A stretch of 64,000 bases of DNA from Vitellaria paradoxa (GCA_019916065.1 JAINTL010000046.1:124001-188000), one strand, 5' to 3'. Shown: positions 8,216-20,460, counted from the first letter of the stretch. Program-made: numbers and translations. The notes: generated by a model not told the origin, from the sequence alone.

Positions 8216-9646
8216 TTAATCTGATGCAATGCCTTTGCCTTTATTTTGTCGGAGCAATTCAATGGCTGCTCCCAAAACTTCATCTGTGGGCGTATCGTCC
8301 TCAGGATTCTGGCTTTCTCCAGCTAAGATGTTATCGTCTGCTGAGTGGTTAGAACAGGAGTCAAGAGACATGGGAGTCCTGTGCTGATTTAATCTTTTTT
8401 CATCGAATTCATTACTAAACTCATTTTGAAGATATTCCAGGCATTTGGCCAGGAGAGCTCTGTTGGAGATATTTGGATGTCTCCTCTTAATGCTTAATTT
8501 TAATTGAGTCATGTGATTTGACTTAGAGTCAAACTGTTCTGGACTTTGAACCACTTGTTTTTGCTTAAAACTTGAAGTTACCTTCGTAATCTTAGAAATT
8601 AACTCAGGTAAATCAATTTGCTTCCACCATTGAAAGTGAAAAGTTCTCATTAAATGAGGGATGCCTAGATCATCCTCACTGACTGTTAATCCCCATTTCC
8701 AGATCCAAGGGATATTGAACTCAGCCCAAAAATAGAATTGGGACTGTCCTACAAACGACTTCATATTTAAATCGCTTAGTATAGGATGAACTTCAACCCA
8801 AGAGTCATATAACTCCTGCAAAGGGGAAGGTGTGAGATCCATAGGTGGACCAAGAACTTGCCATTGTTTAAAAAACCAACGAGGGATGACCTTTGTTTTC
8901 TCAAAAAAGTCTTCTCTGATTCTTATAAACCAGGAGTGTTTTCTTTTTGCATTTTCATAGAGAAAAGTATATTTCCAGGCGTTAACATAATCCCAGAAAT
9001 TAAAAGAATATTCTTTTTGTGGATCATGAGGGATCCTCAACTTGCGAGTTTTCATCGGATCATTGCCCCAATCAGTCAAAGTGTATATCTTAGAGATAAA
9101 ACACTGACTGTAGTTAATCTGGGGACCTACCTTGTTATTAGGATAAAAGTGGCGTATTTCCACTGATCCAGTAGAAGTTAAAATGGCTTCATAGAGATAC
9201 CGATACTTATATTCTAGTACTGGATATGAGGTCTGATCCATATATTTTTGTTTAATGTAAAAAGGATCATTAATCCAGTGGTCATCTTCTTCTTCCAGAG
9301 GCAAAATTGCTTCGGTATATGGGCTTGTAATATATATAGGCTCCTTTTGCAGAATTTGGGCTGCAGTCTCAGGTTTAGAACCTTGAGCAGAAGATTCAGC
9401 AGACTTAGAGTCTGTCTGTTTGTATTAGGCCAGGACAGCTTTTAGTTGGGCCTCCTTTTTGTTAAGATAATCATTGAGATCAATAAAATTTGGGCCTTCT
9501 TCACCTAAAATGTTGAAGGGATTAGTAGCTGGGCCTAGAGCACCAACATTGGACCAAGAGAATTGACCTCTCTGTCCAGTGGTCAGATTAGATCTGCCAC
9601 GACCTCTTTGATGGGGCTTAGATCCCCTTCCTCGGCTACTGCTCAT
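8216..9646 (-). pseudogene. Viral ORF 4, copy B, nonsense-mutated
   Basis: This is collinear with ORF 4 of copy A (offset 7437). A CAA codon has become TAA at codon 74 (about 9425-9427), splitting it into a 73-residue RG-rich N-terminal piece (9425-9646) and an open remainder. That C-to-T change is of the kind expected from deamination of methylated cytosine. A few other substitutions distinguish it from copy A. The ATGA overlap with the preceding reverse-transcriptase frame is kept. Confidence 0.9.
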
Positions 9647-11332
9647 GATCCCTGCAAAAATTCACGAGTTAAGAAATCAGGTAGTGAATTAGATTCACCT
9701 TTGATATACTCGACTGTAAAATCGAAGCAAGATAATTGAGCTTGCCAACCAGCATAGATCTGTTTGGAAACTAAATTTTTTACATCCTTTTCAAGGATTT
9801 GTTTTATAGCACTGCAGTCTATGCGGACAAGGAAATGCTGATTTAATAAATCATCTTGGAATTTAGTAATTCCTTTGACTACAGCAAGCATTTCTCTTTT
9901 AATAGATGGATATGCCATCTGGGTCGGGTTCCATTTTCCCGAAGAAAATCGAATCAGATATTCCTGATTGTTTTCTGGATTGCGCTGTTTTAGAATAGCG
10001 CCATAGCCAATTTTACTGGCATCTGTCTCAACTATCTTAAACCACTTAGGATTGGCAAGTGTGAGACAAGGCAATCTTTGTACTTTTGCCTTAATTTTCT
10101 GAACAGCATATGTATGTTCAGTAGTCCAAGGATTATTTATATTTTTCTTGGATAAGCGCGCATATAGAATAGCTGCGTCTGTACCCAAATCCTTGTAATA
10201 ATCTGAAATATAATTCAGACTACCCAGAAATCGTTGTAACTGCTTTAGATCAGTTATCTGGTCTGGGAATTTTGAAGCAAATTCAATGCTTCTAGCAATA
10301 TGACTTATATTCCCATGCTCAATATTATGTCCGAGGAAACGAACATTGGTTTGGAAAAGTTTCATTTTTGGAAAAGAAATAACCAAACCACTTTTATTAA
10401 TAATCTCCTTAAAGTGAGAAAGATGTTTAAAATGTTCTTCAAGGGTTTTAGAAAAGATGAGTATATCATCAATATAGACTAATATATAATTAGTGTAAGG
10501 AGTGAATATAGAATTCATAATATTTTGAAATTCAGAGGGAGCATTTTTCAAACCGAATGGCATAACATTCCATTCATAATGTCCAAAGGGAACAGTAAAA
10601 CCGGTTTTATATCGGTCCTTTTCTTGGACTTGGATTTGCCAATATCCAGATTTCAGATCAAATTTGGAAAATATTTTGGCATCATAAAGTCGATGCAAAA
10701 GATCCTTTTTATTAGGGATAGGATATCGAATCCATTTTAAAACATTATTTAAAGGTTTATAGTTTATAACTAATCTAGGGACTCCACGTTCCTTTTCTGC
10801 TGCATTATTTACATAAAAAGCAGTGCAACTCCATGGGGAGTGGGAAGGTCGGATCAGACCTTTTTCAAGCAAAGAAGAAATTTCTTTTTTACAAAGTTCC
10901 AAATATTCTGGATTCATTTGACTAGGACGAGCTTTAGTAGGAATTTGATTTTCATTAAAACTGTCCTCATAAGGAAGAAAAACAGAATGCTGTTTTCTAT
11001 TCCAAAAAGCATTGGGGATATCTGAACAAACTTCATTAAGAAATTCATTTTGAAGTTTTAAAATCTTTTCTTTAAGAAAAGGTCTTTGTAAAGATTCAGA
11101 AATAGTCATAGACTGGATTTCGGATTGAAGAAAACGAATTTGTTGATCCTTCAAAACAATATGCTCTAATTCATTGAGGATTAGAGTTTGAGGTTCAGTT
11201 ATAAACTGAAATGAAAGAGATTTGTTTTTATACTGAAAATAGATTCCAGTAGAGTCAATTTTAGAAATTGGCATAATTTTTCGGAAAAAAGGAGTTCCGA
11301 GAATAACATGTTGAGACAGAATTTTTAACAAG
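9643..11332 (-). pseudogene. Viral reverse transcriptase / RNase H, copy B, 5'-truncated
   Basis: It matches copy A from the protease ILGTPFF block through the RNase H C-terminus. The [12 protein letters not shown] and RNase H catalytic residues are all present. The upstream protease, coat-protein and movement genes of this copy are missing, because the viral DNA stops at about 11332, where host kinase sequence begins. The reading frame continues into host DNA to an ATG at 11394, giving a 583-codon host-virus chimeric ORF that begins [10 protein letters not shown], a kinase sequence. Confidence 0.9.
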
Positions 11333-11798
11333 CATCTCATTGCAAATTTTCCTTCTTCAAAAAATATATACTTCTCAAGAGATCCATTGGACATGAAATC
11401 ATATACAAGAGCACGCTTAGACCTCTCAACACAATATCCAATTAGTTGAACAACGTTAACATGATGAATCCTTCCTATGGTAGGAACTTCATTGCTGAAT
11501 TCTTACCTGCCAGCTTTTTGCTTACTCAATATCTTTACTGCTACAAGATTGCCACTTCGAAACTTTCTTTTATAAACGGAACCACAGCCTCCTTCCCCTA
11601 ACTTGTCCCCTAGAACTTGGGTCCTTTTCTTAATGTCTGTGTAAGAGTACCTAATTGGCATGAGGTTATTCTAACTTTGTAGGAATCCTTCAATGCCGTC
11701 AACCATTGATAAATGTCTTCTCCTGAATTTATAAATTAAAAATCCAAACGCACATGGCATACATGGAATTCTTGTTGCAACGAACAGAATGATGACTC
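11333..11798 (-). pseudogene. LRK10-like kinase exon, interrupted by virus
   Basis: This is the exon carrying the membrane helix ([20 protein letters not shown]), the stop-transfer RRRH, and the N-lobe of a serine/threonine kinase: glycine loop LGEGGCGSVYKR, lysine in VAVKIL, then [17 protein letters not shown] and [12 protein letters not shown]. It is cut after EEGKFAM by the viral insertion; the C-lobe would lie left of the window. Two in-frame stops (TAG at 11671-11673, TAA at 11503-11505) show it was already dead or decayed afterwards. The acceptor AG is at 11799-11800. It is the 3' part of the gene whose first exon is at 13227-13969. Confidence 0.9.
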
Positions 11799-13012
11799 CT
11801 GTGTATGAAAATAGAAAAATAAAGATATAAGGAAAGATGTTCTTTCACCGTGCTTTTATCAGCAATTTGCAAGAAATTGAACTGCAAATTTCAATTAATT
11901 TTGTACTCGGTTGATTTTGGCCCTTCAATTTTCTTTCTTTTAAGGATCATTTCTTCAATATTACAAGATAAATTTTGAGAGCTGTTCATTACCTATTGTT
12001 ATTGACAGGTATCGAAGAAGTCCTCTAAGAAAAATGAACAAAGATTAACTAAGGCAGTCAACGAAAATGTAATGAGGAGCAGTGAAACCAAAATGAGGCA
12101 ATCGGGCATGTGACCAACTCTCACCAATCTATCCTTTTTCTAATTTTTTATAAAATCAACACGGGGCCACGACTTTCTGTATATGCATTTAGTGGGTTTT
12201 TTTTTTTTTTTTTTTTATTACCAAAGCAGGGGGTGTATTGTCTTCCACAATCAATAGCACCATACAACTAAAGAAAACACATTCCAGCAGGGTTGCGTGC
12301 TAACATCAGAGTGAGACTAGTTGGAGAAGTATCATGGATTTTTTAGAATATTTTCTCCCTCCACTCGACCCAGACCCAGTGTGAGCTGGCATGGATCCCC
12401 AGCAGTGTAAGCGGAATGAATTTGGTTTAAGGAAGAAAACTCACCATTGGGGAATTCCAGTGAATACCTGCAAGTTTTTGGGGGAACAAAATTTGTTAGT
12501 GAACCAAAAGCGTTACTCTTGGAATACACATCACATATGGGGATCAGAAACCCATGAATTGAGATCATAAGACAAAGCTAAGCTAACAAACCCATGTATT
12601 GAGATGGTAAGACAAAGAAACCATGTATTGAGATCATAACAACACAAAGAAGGCTCACAAACAATGCATGCTACCGTCACAAAACACAAATCAAATTCTA
12701 AAATATTCAAGACCCAAATCAAATTCCAAAATCAATTAATGAAAACACAATGAATTCGAGCATTTGGAGAAGGAGCTCGATGAAGGATGGTGAGCAAGAG
12801 CATTTCAGTGAGTTGGAGGATCTCACTACCAATATTAACTTTGAAAACCTCTCGCTCCACTTCTCACACCTTAAGAATGTACGAGACTATATAACTCAAA
12901 CTACTAATGCAAAACAAAACAAAATTGCGTATGTATTATATAATGTATTGCCTAGATGAGTGAAAATTCACAAGCCTACAATCCTAGATTCATCCATTCA
13001 AAACATTCCACA

Positions 13013-13055
<43 letters not shown>

Positions 13056-13226
13056 TTTTTTTTTTTTTGGTTAATAAAAAATTTCACGTCTGCAATCCAA
13101 CTGCATTTAACTTCGCGAGAAAAATTTAAAGATCCAATCCTCAAAACCACAAACTTGTGGAATATATATATATATATATATGAATAAGCGTCCACGGACA
13201 AATTGACAAGTGATAAGAAATCTTAC
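11799..13226 (-). other. Introns of the broken LRK10-like gene, with a 32-nt exon
   Basis: Mostly noncoding. A candidate 32-nt exon lies at 11993-12024, with an AG acceptor after TTTTCTT and a GTAATG donor; it would encode GLLRYLSITI next to the membrane helix and joins both neighbours in phase. Other content: a T-rich run near 12198, three degenerate 30-40-bp copies of an ATTGAGATCATAAGACAAAG motif (12549-12650), a (TC)n microsatellite followed by poly-T (13016-13068), and a short (TA)n (13161-13181). Short ORFs in either strand here have no recognisable product. Confidence 0.65.
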
Positions 13227-13969
13227 ACACAAGTGAAGGACGACCAACCAGTCGGCGAGCAAAAGAAGAGTTCAGAGTCCCAGCGAAGCTCAAATCCATA
13301 TGCCATTGCATTGTGGACTGCCAATAAGGAATAGCCACCAAATTCAGCCATAACCACCCTCTCCAACCTGCAATTGTCCGGCACATCGGACACGTGCACG
13401 TTACCCACCATAACGTAGGAATAGAAATTCCCTTTTACAGAAGAGTTACCTTCCTTGACACAAGAAGAACCGCTATCACTGGTGTCGATGTAGTGGGGAG
13501 ACTTGGCCGCGTTTTCACAGTCCAGGAATGGTACTACAGACGTATCCTGGGACCCATCATTGTCCATGAATCCTAACAATCTGTATGGACTCTGTCCGTG
13601 ATGGGTAAAATTGGACCAAGTCAAAGAATAAAGGGGAAGAGAGGAGCAATTGTCCTTTTGTATTCCAACATCGACGAGTCGAATTGTGTGGTTTTCGTAG
13701 TTGATCGCCTGCACGTAGTATTTTCCGGAATACAAGTGGAGTACCGTCCGATTGTTCTCGCAGGACAACTCGTAATTCTTGTGGCTGCAGTTTTCTGGGT
13801 CGCCTTTCAATCGAAATGGGTAGGCGATGTTATCAATGTTTCCGCAAGTAGAATGATTATGATCACAGGGTTTAGTTTTCTCAGCATCGCAACTTGCAGA
13901 AAGGAAGACAAGAAGAAGAAGGAGAGTTGTGTACTCTGCAAGGAAAAGAGGCCTTCTCTTCCTAAACAT
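13227..13969 (-). pseudogene. LRK10-like receptor kinase exon 1 (GUB_WAK domain)
   Basis: Exon 1 of the virus-interrupted gene; this exon itself is open. The ATG at 13969 was chosen because the paralog at 44658 starts at the same point (GTGGCCATG in both). A signal peptide (LLLLLVFLSASC) is followed by the cysteine-rich galacturonan-binding domain: CGNIDNIAYPFRL, NYELSCENN, SGKYYVQAINYENHTIRLVDVG, and later VHNAMAYGFELRW. The domain is predicted to lie outside the cell and contact pectin or an unknown ligand. A GTAAGA donor at 13226 gives phase 2, which fits the 32-nt exon at 11993-12024. The gene as a whole is dead because its kinase exon carries two stops and a viral insertion. Confidence 0.88.
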
Positions 13970-14099
13970 GGCCACAAAGAGCGTAAGCGTCAGGTGAGCA
14001 TTGAGATTTGCACTCCGTCTGGCGGGTTGTTTTGTTTCAGGAGGTGGCAATGCAAAATTACTCTGGAGATTGAAGTATTAAGATGAAATTAAGTTCAGA

Positions 14100-14465
14100 A
14101 TTTAATCTAGATGGAGTAAGAAAAAATAAGATAAATTAAGATAAAATGTAATTTGGAATTAATTTTAGAGTATTTTTTCTGAAAAGTAACAAACTGTGAG
14201 AACGGATTTGGAAAATCGTTCCCACATATTCAAAAAAATTCACAAAAAATAGTAACAATAGTACTCGTTTAAAAGTTTTCGACACGAAAAATATGATTGT
14301 ATAAAAAATTTACACATTTAGTTAACCTACTTTCAGATTTTTTTTATTTTTTTGATGAAATATTGAATTTTTTTTAAATTAATAATAATGGGAAAATTAT
14401 AAGTAGAAGGATTGTTGAAAATTTATAGAGTTTTTTAGAATTTTATGACCTGCCAAACAGCCCTA
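14100..14465. repeat. Dispersed repeat, inverted copy near 38.4 kb
   Basis: The segment containing GTGAGAACGGATTTGG and TCGTTCCCAC, then TTTTCGACACG and ATTTACACATT, has a diverged inverted counterpart at about 38390-38735. Ends of the type CCAAACAGCCC suggest a nonautonomous DNA element. The boundaries are approximate. Confidence 0.6.
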
Positions 14466-15980
14466 TAGAGATTGAAGTATTAGGATGAAGGATAAGAATT
14501 TAATCGAGTTATTTCAGGAGACTAAAGTTTGTACCACAAAGGTTGATGTGTTGAGATGGAGACTCAAGATTAATCAAGGTTTATTTATTTTGTTAAATAG
14601 TATTTATTAATTTAATCAACAATACTTATTGATCCAATTAAATTTATCTTAATTAAATTATATCTATCTATCTTTTAACACTTTAGCCCTTGAACCCTGT
14701 GGTGGGGCTCTCTTCCCTAGGTGGAGTTTAGGAAGTGGAAATCTTTCCGGAAAGAAAAAAAATTAATTTTTTTATTTATTTGACATTTTTAGTTTTTATG
14801 ATTTAAAAAATTTTAAATTTAAAAAAATAATTTTAATAATTTTAAAAAAATTAAATGGATAGAATCTCTACTCCTTCCCAATACACTCAGATTTCGGAGC
14901 TAACGATGAGAAAATACAACAACGAGACGATGCAACCTATTTCCCCCAATTTCACTTCATTTCCTTTATTTCTATGTATATTTTTTTTATTTTCTCCATT
15001 TGAGTTGAGCAGTAGAGGAAGTGAAAAATAGAAGAATGACAAGCTTTCTTCTTCTAAGAATTACCCGTAGAAAACTAATTGTAATTAGGAAAATACTAAA
15101 AAATATTTAAATTAAAAATTTTATTTTAACAGATTATGCACTAAGTGCAATTGTAGTTTAATAAAAATTTATATATTTAAAATTTAAGTTTTCAAGAAAT
15201 TTCAGAGAAGTTAATTTTTTTTTCAAAATTTCCCTATATGACTGATTTTTTTTTTCAAAATTTAATAAAAACTATTTCATATTGAAGGTGCAAGACCCAC
15301 ATTAAAATTTTTCTTTTGATTTTTTCTCCAAATTCAAAGGAGAGAAAATTTTTTTTTCTCTTATTTTTTTTTTCTAACTTCTTTCTAAACCGAACGCAAT
15401 GACAATACTTTGTTGTTCAAACACGTGGAAGGAAAAGCGAAAGTTTATCTTCATTTGGTTTACAAAAATAAAAAATAAAAAAAAGTTATTCTATTTGCAT
15501 TTATTTTTATACTTTCAATATCGGTTTGGCCTACTATTTTAGAAAAAAAAAAAAAAAGGAATTTTGTAGAAAATTTTTAAAAATTGACAAACTAAAATAG
15601 TCAAAAGTTGTCAAAAATTGTACCAAACACTTAAAAATTATAAAAAATTGTTAAAAATCACTACTTGTTTCTTTAAATACACTAAAAATTATAAGTAACA
15701 ACTTTTGGTAAAAAAATACAAATAGTTGCTAAATTTTGAACTTTCAAACGGTACCAAAATTAATATTATCAAAGTTGATAAATTTAAAACTTTAATTCTC
15801 CTTTAAAAAAAATAATATAGACATTCTTGCGATATACGATTTTAATATTTGCCTTCATCACTTTATTCTGCCAACATTTCTTGAAAATTTCATAATTCAT
15901 ATATATATATATATATATATGAATTAGAATAATATTGTAAACTGTGGGTTAATGTTATATGCCGGACACTTTAAAATAGT

Positions 15981-16206
15981 AAATTTATGAAAATATTTTT
16001 AATTATAATATTGATATTGGCATAACATTCTACTTATATTTTTTAATAAAAGTTTCTAATAAAATCTATTTTTTCTTTTTCACTACAAAAATAATAAATT
16101 TATGAAAATATTTTTAATTATAATATTGATATTGGCATAACATTCTACTTATATTTTTTAATAAAAGTTTCTAATAAAATCTATTTTTTCTTTTTCACTA
16201 CAACAA
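15981..16206. repeat. 115-bp direct tandem duplication
   Basis: Two nearly identical copies start at 15981 and 16096, each beginning AAATTTATGAAAATATTTTT and ending near TTTTTCACTACAA. The high identity implies a recent local duplication. Confidence 0.88.
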
Positions 16207-16999
16207 GCCTTTTTTTTTTTTTTTTTCTAAAGAGATTAAGATGGAAATTTACTTCCTCCTTATTATTAAAAAAGTCTCCTAAAATATTAACCTATACATA
16301 CACTAGAAATATCGACAGACATACAAATATATAAACGGTTAAATCTAATTATGATATAAGTCTAGTGGTCCACTCAAGTCTGGTGATCACTTTTTCTCAT
16401 AATTTTATTGGTAATTAAGTGTTAGTTTGCTCAAGCTGATGGTACACAACTTCAATAGATAATGAGGGAGAGAGATGAACATGCCTGAAAGAGTCAGACG
16501 GTGAGAGAGAAAATGTTTCTCTTCCTAGTTCTGTTCCTGATCCAGCTGCTGCAACTCTCATCAGCGGATCCAGAGGAATGCATTCCAACAAGGTGCCATA
16601 GATACTCCGGCCCTATCATTAGGTTCCCTTTCTGGCTAAAGAACCATAATCATCATCATCCGGATCACTGTACTTATCCAGGCTTTGATCTTTCTTGCTC
16701 TCAGAACACCACCATTATTGAGCTCCCTTTCTCAGTGAAATTAGCTGTCAAGGAAATAGACTACAAATCCCCGCTTATACATACCTTAGACCCTCATGAC
16801 TGCTTTCCTCTACAGCTCCCAACCCTCAACTTATCTACCTCCCCCTTCCAATTGTCAACCAATGATACCTATGGCTTTGGCTTCTTCAATTGCTCCTCCT
16901 CAGCGGCCCAAAAACCACAAATTAACCGCCTCGTTTCTTGCCTTAGTGTCCCCATACACAAAGTTTATTCCATTTACTCGGGCACGTACCTCTACTATG

Positions 17000-17292
17000 T
17001 GTTGAATACAAAAGGGGTGCAAAGAGGCAATATTTCAATTTTTTTTTTAGTGCAAAATAAGCTGCCTTATATAGGCATACAAAGGAGGCCACGTTGCCTT
17101 ATCTTCTCCTACACATTCTACAACCACTAACAGCTAGAGACTCGATAACAATCACTTAACTACTTGCAAAGACTAGGAAATTAGCATAACTAAGAGACCC
17201 ACTAACACCACAACTTGAACTAACAATTATTAAACTAAAAAATAGCAATAAACTCAATCAACCCATCACGTGCTGGTGTTGTAATTCCAACA
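17000..17292 (-). repeat. 3' LTR of copia element
   Basis: A 293-bp LTR starting TGTTGAATAC and ending AATTCCAACA (plus strand). It contains a TTATATA motif. It is bordered outside by the CTATG target duplication and inside by the polypurine tract. Confidence 0.93.
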
Positions 17293-20200
17293 CTCCCTCT
17301 CAACACCGGCTTTCATTCTTTCAACCATGCTCAACTGATAACGAAACTTCTCAAACTTGTCGATGCTCAAACCTTTTGTGAACAGATCTGCAACTTGGTC
17401 CTTTGTTTTAATTTGCTTCAGTTCAACATCTTCTTCTAGAACTTTTTCCCTGATAAAATGATAATGCACTTCCACATGTTTAGTTTTTGCTTGAAAAACT
17501 GGATTCTCTGCCAAACGTATTGCTGACTGGTTGTCACAATACAAAGGAATTGTGTAATCTGTTGGCTAATGCAAATCATTCAACAATTGTATAAGCCAAG
17601 TGCTCTCTTGAGCTGTCATTGCTGTGGCTCAGTACTCCGCTTTTGTTGTTAACAGAGACACAGTTGGTTGCCTTTTGCTGCACCAAGAAATTACACCTGA
17701 CCCAAGCATAAAAACATAGCCTGTAGTTGATCGTCGGGTATCATGATCCCCTGCATAGTCAACATCACAATAACCAACTAGCTTGCAATCTCCACATTTC
17801 TTATACAAAACACCATAGCCAAGTGTACTCTTCACATATCTCAAAATTCACCGAACTGCTTCTAAATGAGGCTTCTTTGGATTCTTCATATACCGACTCA
17901 TCACACCAACTGCATAAGAAATATTGGGTCTAGTTAAAGTTAAGTAGATTAAACTACCCACTAATTATCGATACATGGTTGCATCTTCCAAATCTCTCCT
18001 TTCATGAGCACACATTTTGGCATTCGGCTCCACTGGAGTCGAAATTGGCTTGCATTCAAGCATTCCAAACTTCCTTAACAAATCTGTGGAATATTTTTGT
18101 TGATGGAGAAATATTCCTTTTTGAGTGCGATCAACCTCTAGACCAAGAAAGTGCTTGAGTTGTCCAAGTTCTTGCATCTGGAAACGAACTGATAAATTCT
18201 TCTTCGTTCGGTGGATTTCCTCATTAGAATCACCTGTTATGATTAAATCATCCACATATACGAGCACGATAACTAGCTTTCCTTCATTGGCTTTGACAAT
18301 CAAACTAGAATCTGCAGGTGTCACCGAATAACCACTTTGAGTTAAAAATTCAGCAATCTCACCATACCAAGCTCTTGGTGCTTGCCTTAAATCGTAAAGT
18401 GCCTTCCTTAGCTTGCACACATACTCGGGATGATCTTGATTTTGAAATCCCACTGGTTGAATCATGTAGATCTCCCTATCCAACTCTTCATGCAAAAATG
18501 CGTTCTTCATATCCATCTGCCATAAGTTCCAATCTTTGCTAGCTGCAAGTGCCAATAAGACTCACACAGTTGTAAGCTTTGCTACTGGACTAAATGTTTC
18601 ATCATAGTCTAGCCCATATTGTTGAGTAAACCCACGAGCTACTAGACAAGCTTTGTGCCTCTCAATTGATCCATCTGTGCAACGCTTTATCTTGTAAACC
18701 CATTTGCAGGAAATAGGTTTCAAATCTTTTGGCTTTGGTATGAGCTCCCAAGTCTGATTTCATTCTAATGCAACAATTTCTTCTTCCACAGCTTTAGTCC
18801 ATTCTAGATTTTGAGATGTTTCCTCAAATGTCTTAGGTTCTTTTGCTACTACTTCTTCTGCTATAGCGGCATTGGCATATTTGGGATTGGGCTTTTGATT
18901 TCTTGTTGATCTTCTAATTTGAGATTGCGGATTTGGTACTTCTGCTTCTCTAGGTTCGCCTTCGTCACTTGGTTGCTAGTAGACACCTGTTTGCTAAAGA
19001 CTTTGAGTTATGCCTTGGTCAAAATCACCATCAACATCTAAATCTTCAACTCCACTTGAACTTAATTGGATCTAAGCAGGTTTCTTTTCATCTTTAAAAA
19101 CATCTGAATCTGGTAATATCTCTTTTTTTGATGACCACCATGAAGACGCTTCATCAAACACCATATTCCGGGACGTGTAGCATCTTCCAGTTGTAGGATC
19201 ACAACATTTTCACCCTTTTCTTTGATTGTCATATCCCACAAAGATACATCTAATAACCTTTTTCTCAATCTTGCTACGTAAATGATCAAGTATAAATACA
19301 TAGCATACATATTCGAAAACTCAAAAATAACTAACTGTAGGTTTCATATTCCACAATTTCTCAAAGGTTGAAAGAAAGCATAACCTTTGTTGAGGAAGTC
19401 TATTAATCACATAGGTTGCGGTCCTCATTGCTTCTGCCCAAAATCTTCCCAGTACATTCTTTGCATGAAGCATGCTTCGACAAATTTCTACAAGATGTCT
19501 ATTCTTCCTTTTTGCCACACCTTTTTGTTGCGGGGTGTTGGCACATGTGAATTGATGATGTATTCGGCATTCCCGAAAGAACTTGAAAAACTCATCTGAG
19601 GTATACTCTCCCTCGTTATCGGTACATAGGCAACGAACTCTCTTACCAATTTCTGCTTCAACTGCCTCCTTGAACTCTTTAAACTTTGAAAAGGTATTAG
19701 ATTTTTCTTTTATAAAATAAACCCACGCATACCTAGAAAAATGATCAATAAAATTCACCATATACTTCATCCCGCCAATTGATAGCTGCTTAACAGGTCC
19801 AAACACATCAGAGTGTATTAGCTCTAACGGTTCTTTTACTTTAAACTTGGACTCTTCATACAGCAGTTGATGCACTTTACCATACTGACATCCTACACAG
19901 ATTGTGTCTGTTCTCACTTCAAGTTGGGGAAGACCCTTTAGCATTAACCTTTTCATCATCACGTTTAGTTGGAGTAGCTAACGTGACTCAATTGCATGTG
20001 CCACAAATCGACTGTCTCATTCCTTCTGGTCTTGTTCACATATGCAGACTTTGCTGACATCACATAGACTAACTCTAATATTTGCCCTTTCATCATTGGC
20101 TTTTCTGAAATCTTGAGATCATAATACATCTTTACATCTTACGAACCAAACAAAACAAAATGACCTGAAAATGTTAATTGTGCTACTGAAAGTAGATTTT

Positions 20201-20460
20201 TCTTCATACCTGGGATATGGTAGACATTTTGAAGCGACATTTGGTTAGCACTACATTGGGGAGAGACTACCGTCTTACCGATATGAGCTATTGGTAACTT
20301 TGAGTTGTCAGCTGTCACAACCACACGATTTTTCTTGTACTCTGACACATTCCGTAACTTCTCTTTATCACTTGTCATATGATTTAAGCACCCTGAGTCA
20401 ACAACCCAATCATTCTCATAATCAATCTGTTTAGACGTTGTCACCGTAAAAGTCGATTCC
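17266..20460 (-). pseudogene. Copia pol remnant: protease, integrase, RT, RNase H
   Basis: Domains in minus-strand order: protease active site [11 protein letters not shown] (about 20400); integrase core (19321-19962) with HSDVFGP and CTDNEGEY; reverse transcriptase (17965-18555) with [12 protein letters not shown] and YVDDLIITG; RNase H (17629-17844 and 17266-17544) with YCDVDYAGD and MYCDNQSAI. The third integrase acid, expected as Glu in GVAERKN, is Lys, 36 residues after the second Asp, so integrase is dead. Several stops and frameshifts separate the blocks. Confidence 0.9.

Larger units (their letters stand above)
301..11332 (-). mobile_element. Endogenous pararetrovirus (Caulimoviridae), 1.5-unit tandem array
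   Basis: Copy A (301-7737) is one full genome circle opened within the presumed tRNA-primer site. Copy B (7738-11332) repeats the intergenic region, the fourth ORF and most of the reverse transcriptase. Corresponding positions differ by 7437 bp throughout, so the genome is about 7.44 kb. Gene order is movement protein, coat protein/zinc knuckle/aspartic protease, reverse transcriptase/RNase H, then a fourth ORF; no integrase and no LTRs are seen, as expected for the family. The gene content resembles Florendovirus or Petuvirus more than Badnavirus, but the genus is inferred. The right end joins kinase-exon DNA at about 11332/11333. No target-site duplication can be judged, because the left end lies outside the window. 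The copies differ at few positions, which suggests a recent insertion or duplication. Confidence 0.93.
13970..16500. other. Intergenic, AT-rich, no gene seen
   Basis: Upstream sequence shared by two divergently oriented LRK10-like pseudogenes. I see no coding potential. It contains a dispersed repeat (about 14100-14465), many poly-A and poly-T runs, a (TA)n at 15899-15920, and a 115-bp tandem duplication at 15981-16206. Confidence 0.7.

Noticed and set aside
1..11332. LTR retrotransposon (Ty3/gypsy) instead of a pararetrovirus
   Set aside because: There is no integrase and no LTR, a 30K-type movement protein is present, and the repeat period equals one circular genome including a single intergenic region.
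301..11332. Target-site duplication around the viral array
   Set aside because: The left virus-host junction is outside the window and the array's left side is itself viral, so none can be assessed.
11500..11508. AG|GTAAGA within the kinase exon, as a possible splice donor avoiding the TAA stop
   Set aside because: Paralogous exons have no intron here, and no acceptor would rejoin the frame; a nonsense mutation is simpler.
12332..13201. Several 60-80-aa ORFs in both strands between 12.3 and 13.2 kb
   Set aside because: No family resemblance; they overlap microsatellites and introns of the broken gene.
16501..17130. GUB_WAK ORF as a RING-type (ATL20/21-like) protein rather than a receptor kinase
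   Set aside because: The ectodomain type fits both families, but a membrane helix and kinase follow downstream on the same strand and no RING motif was seen.
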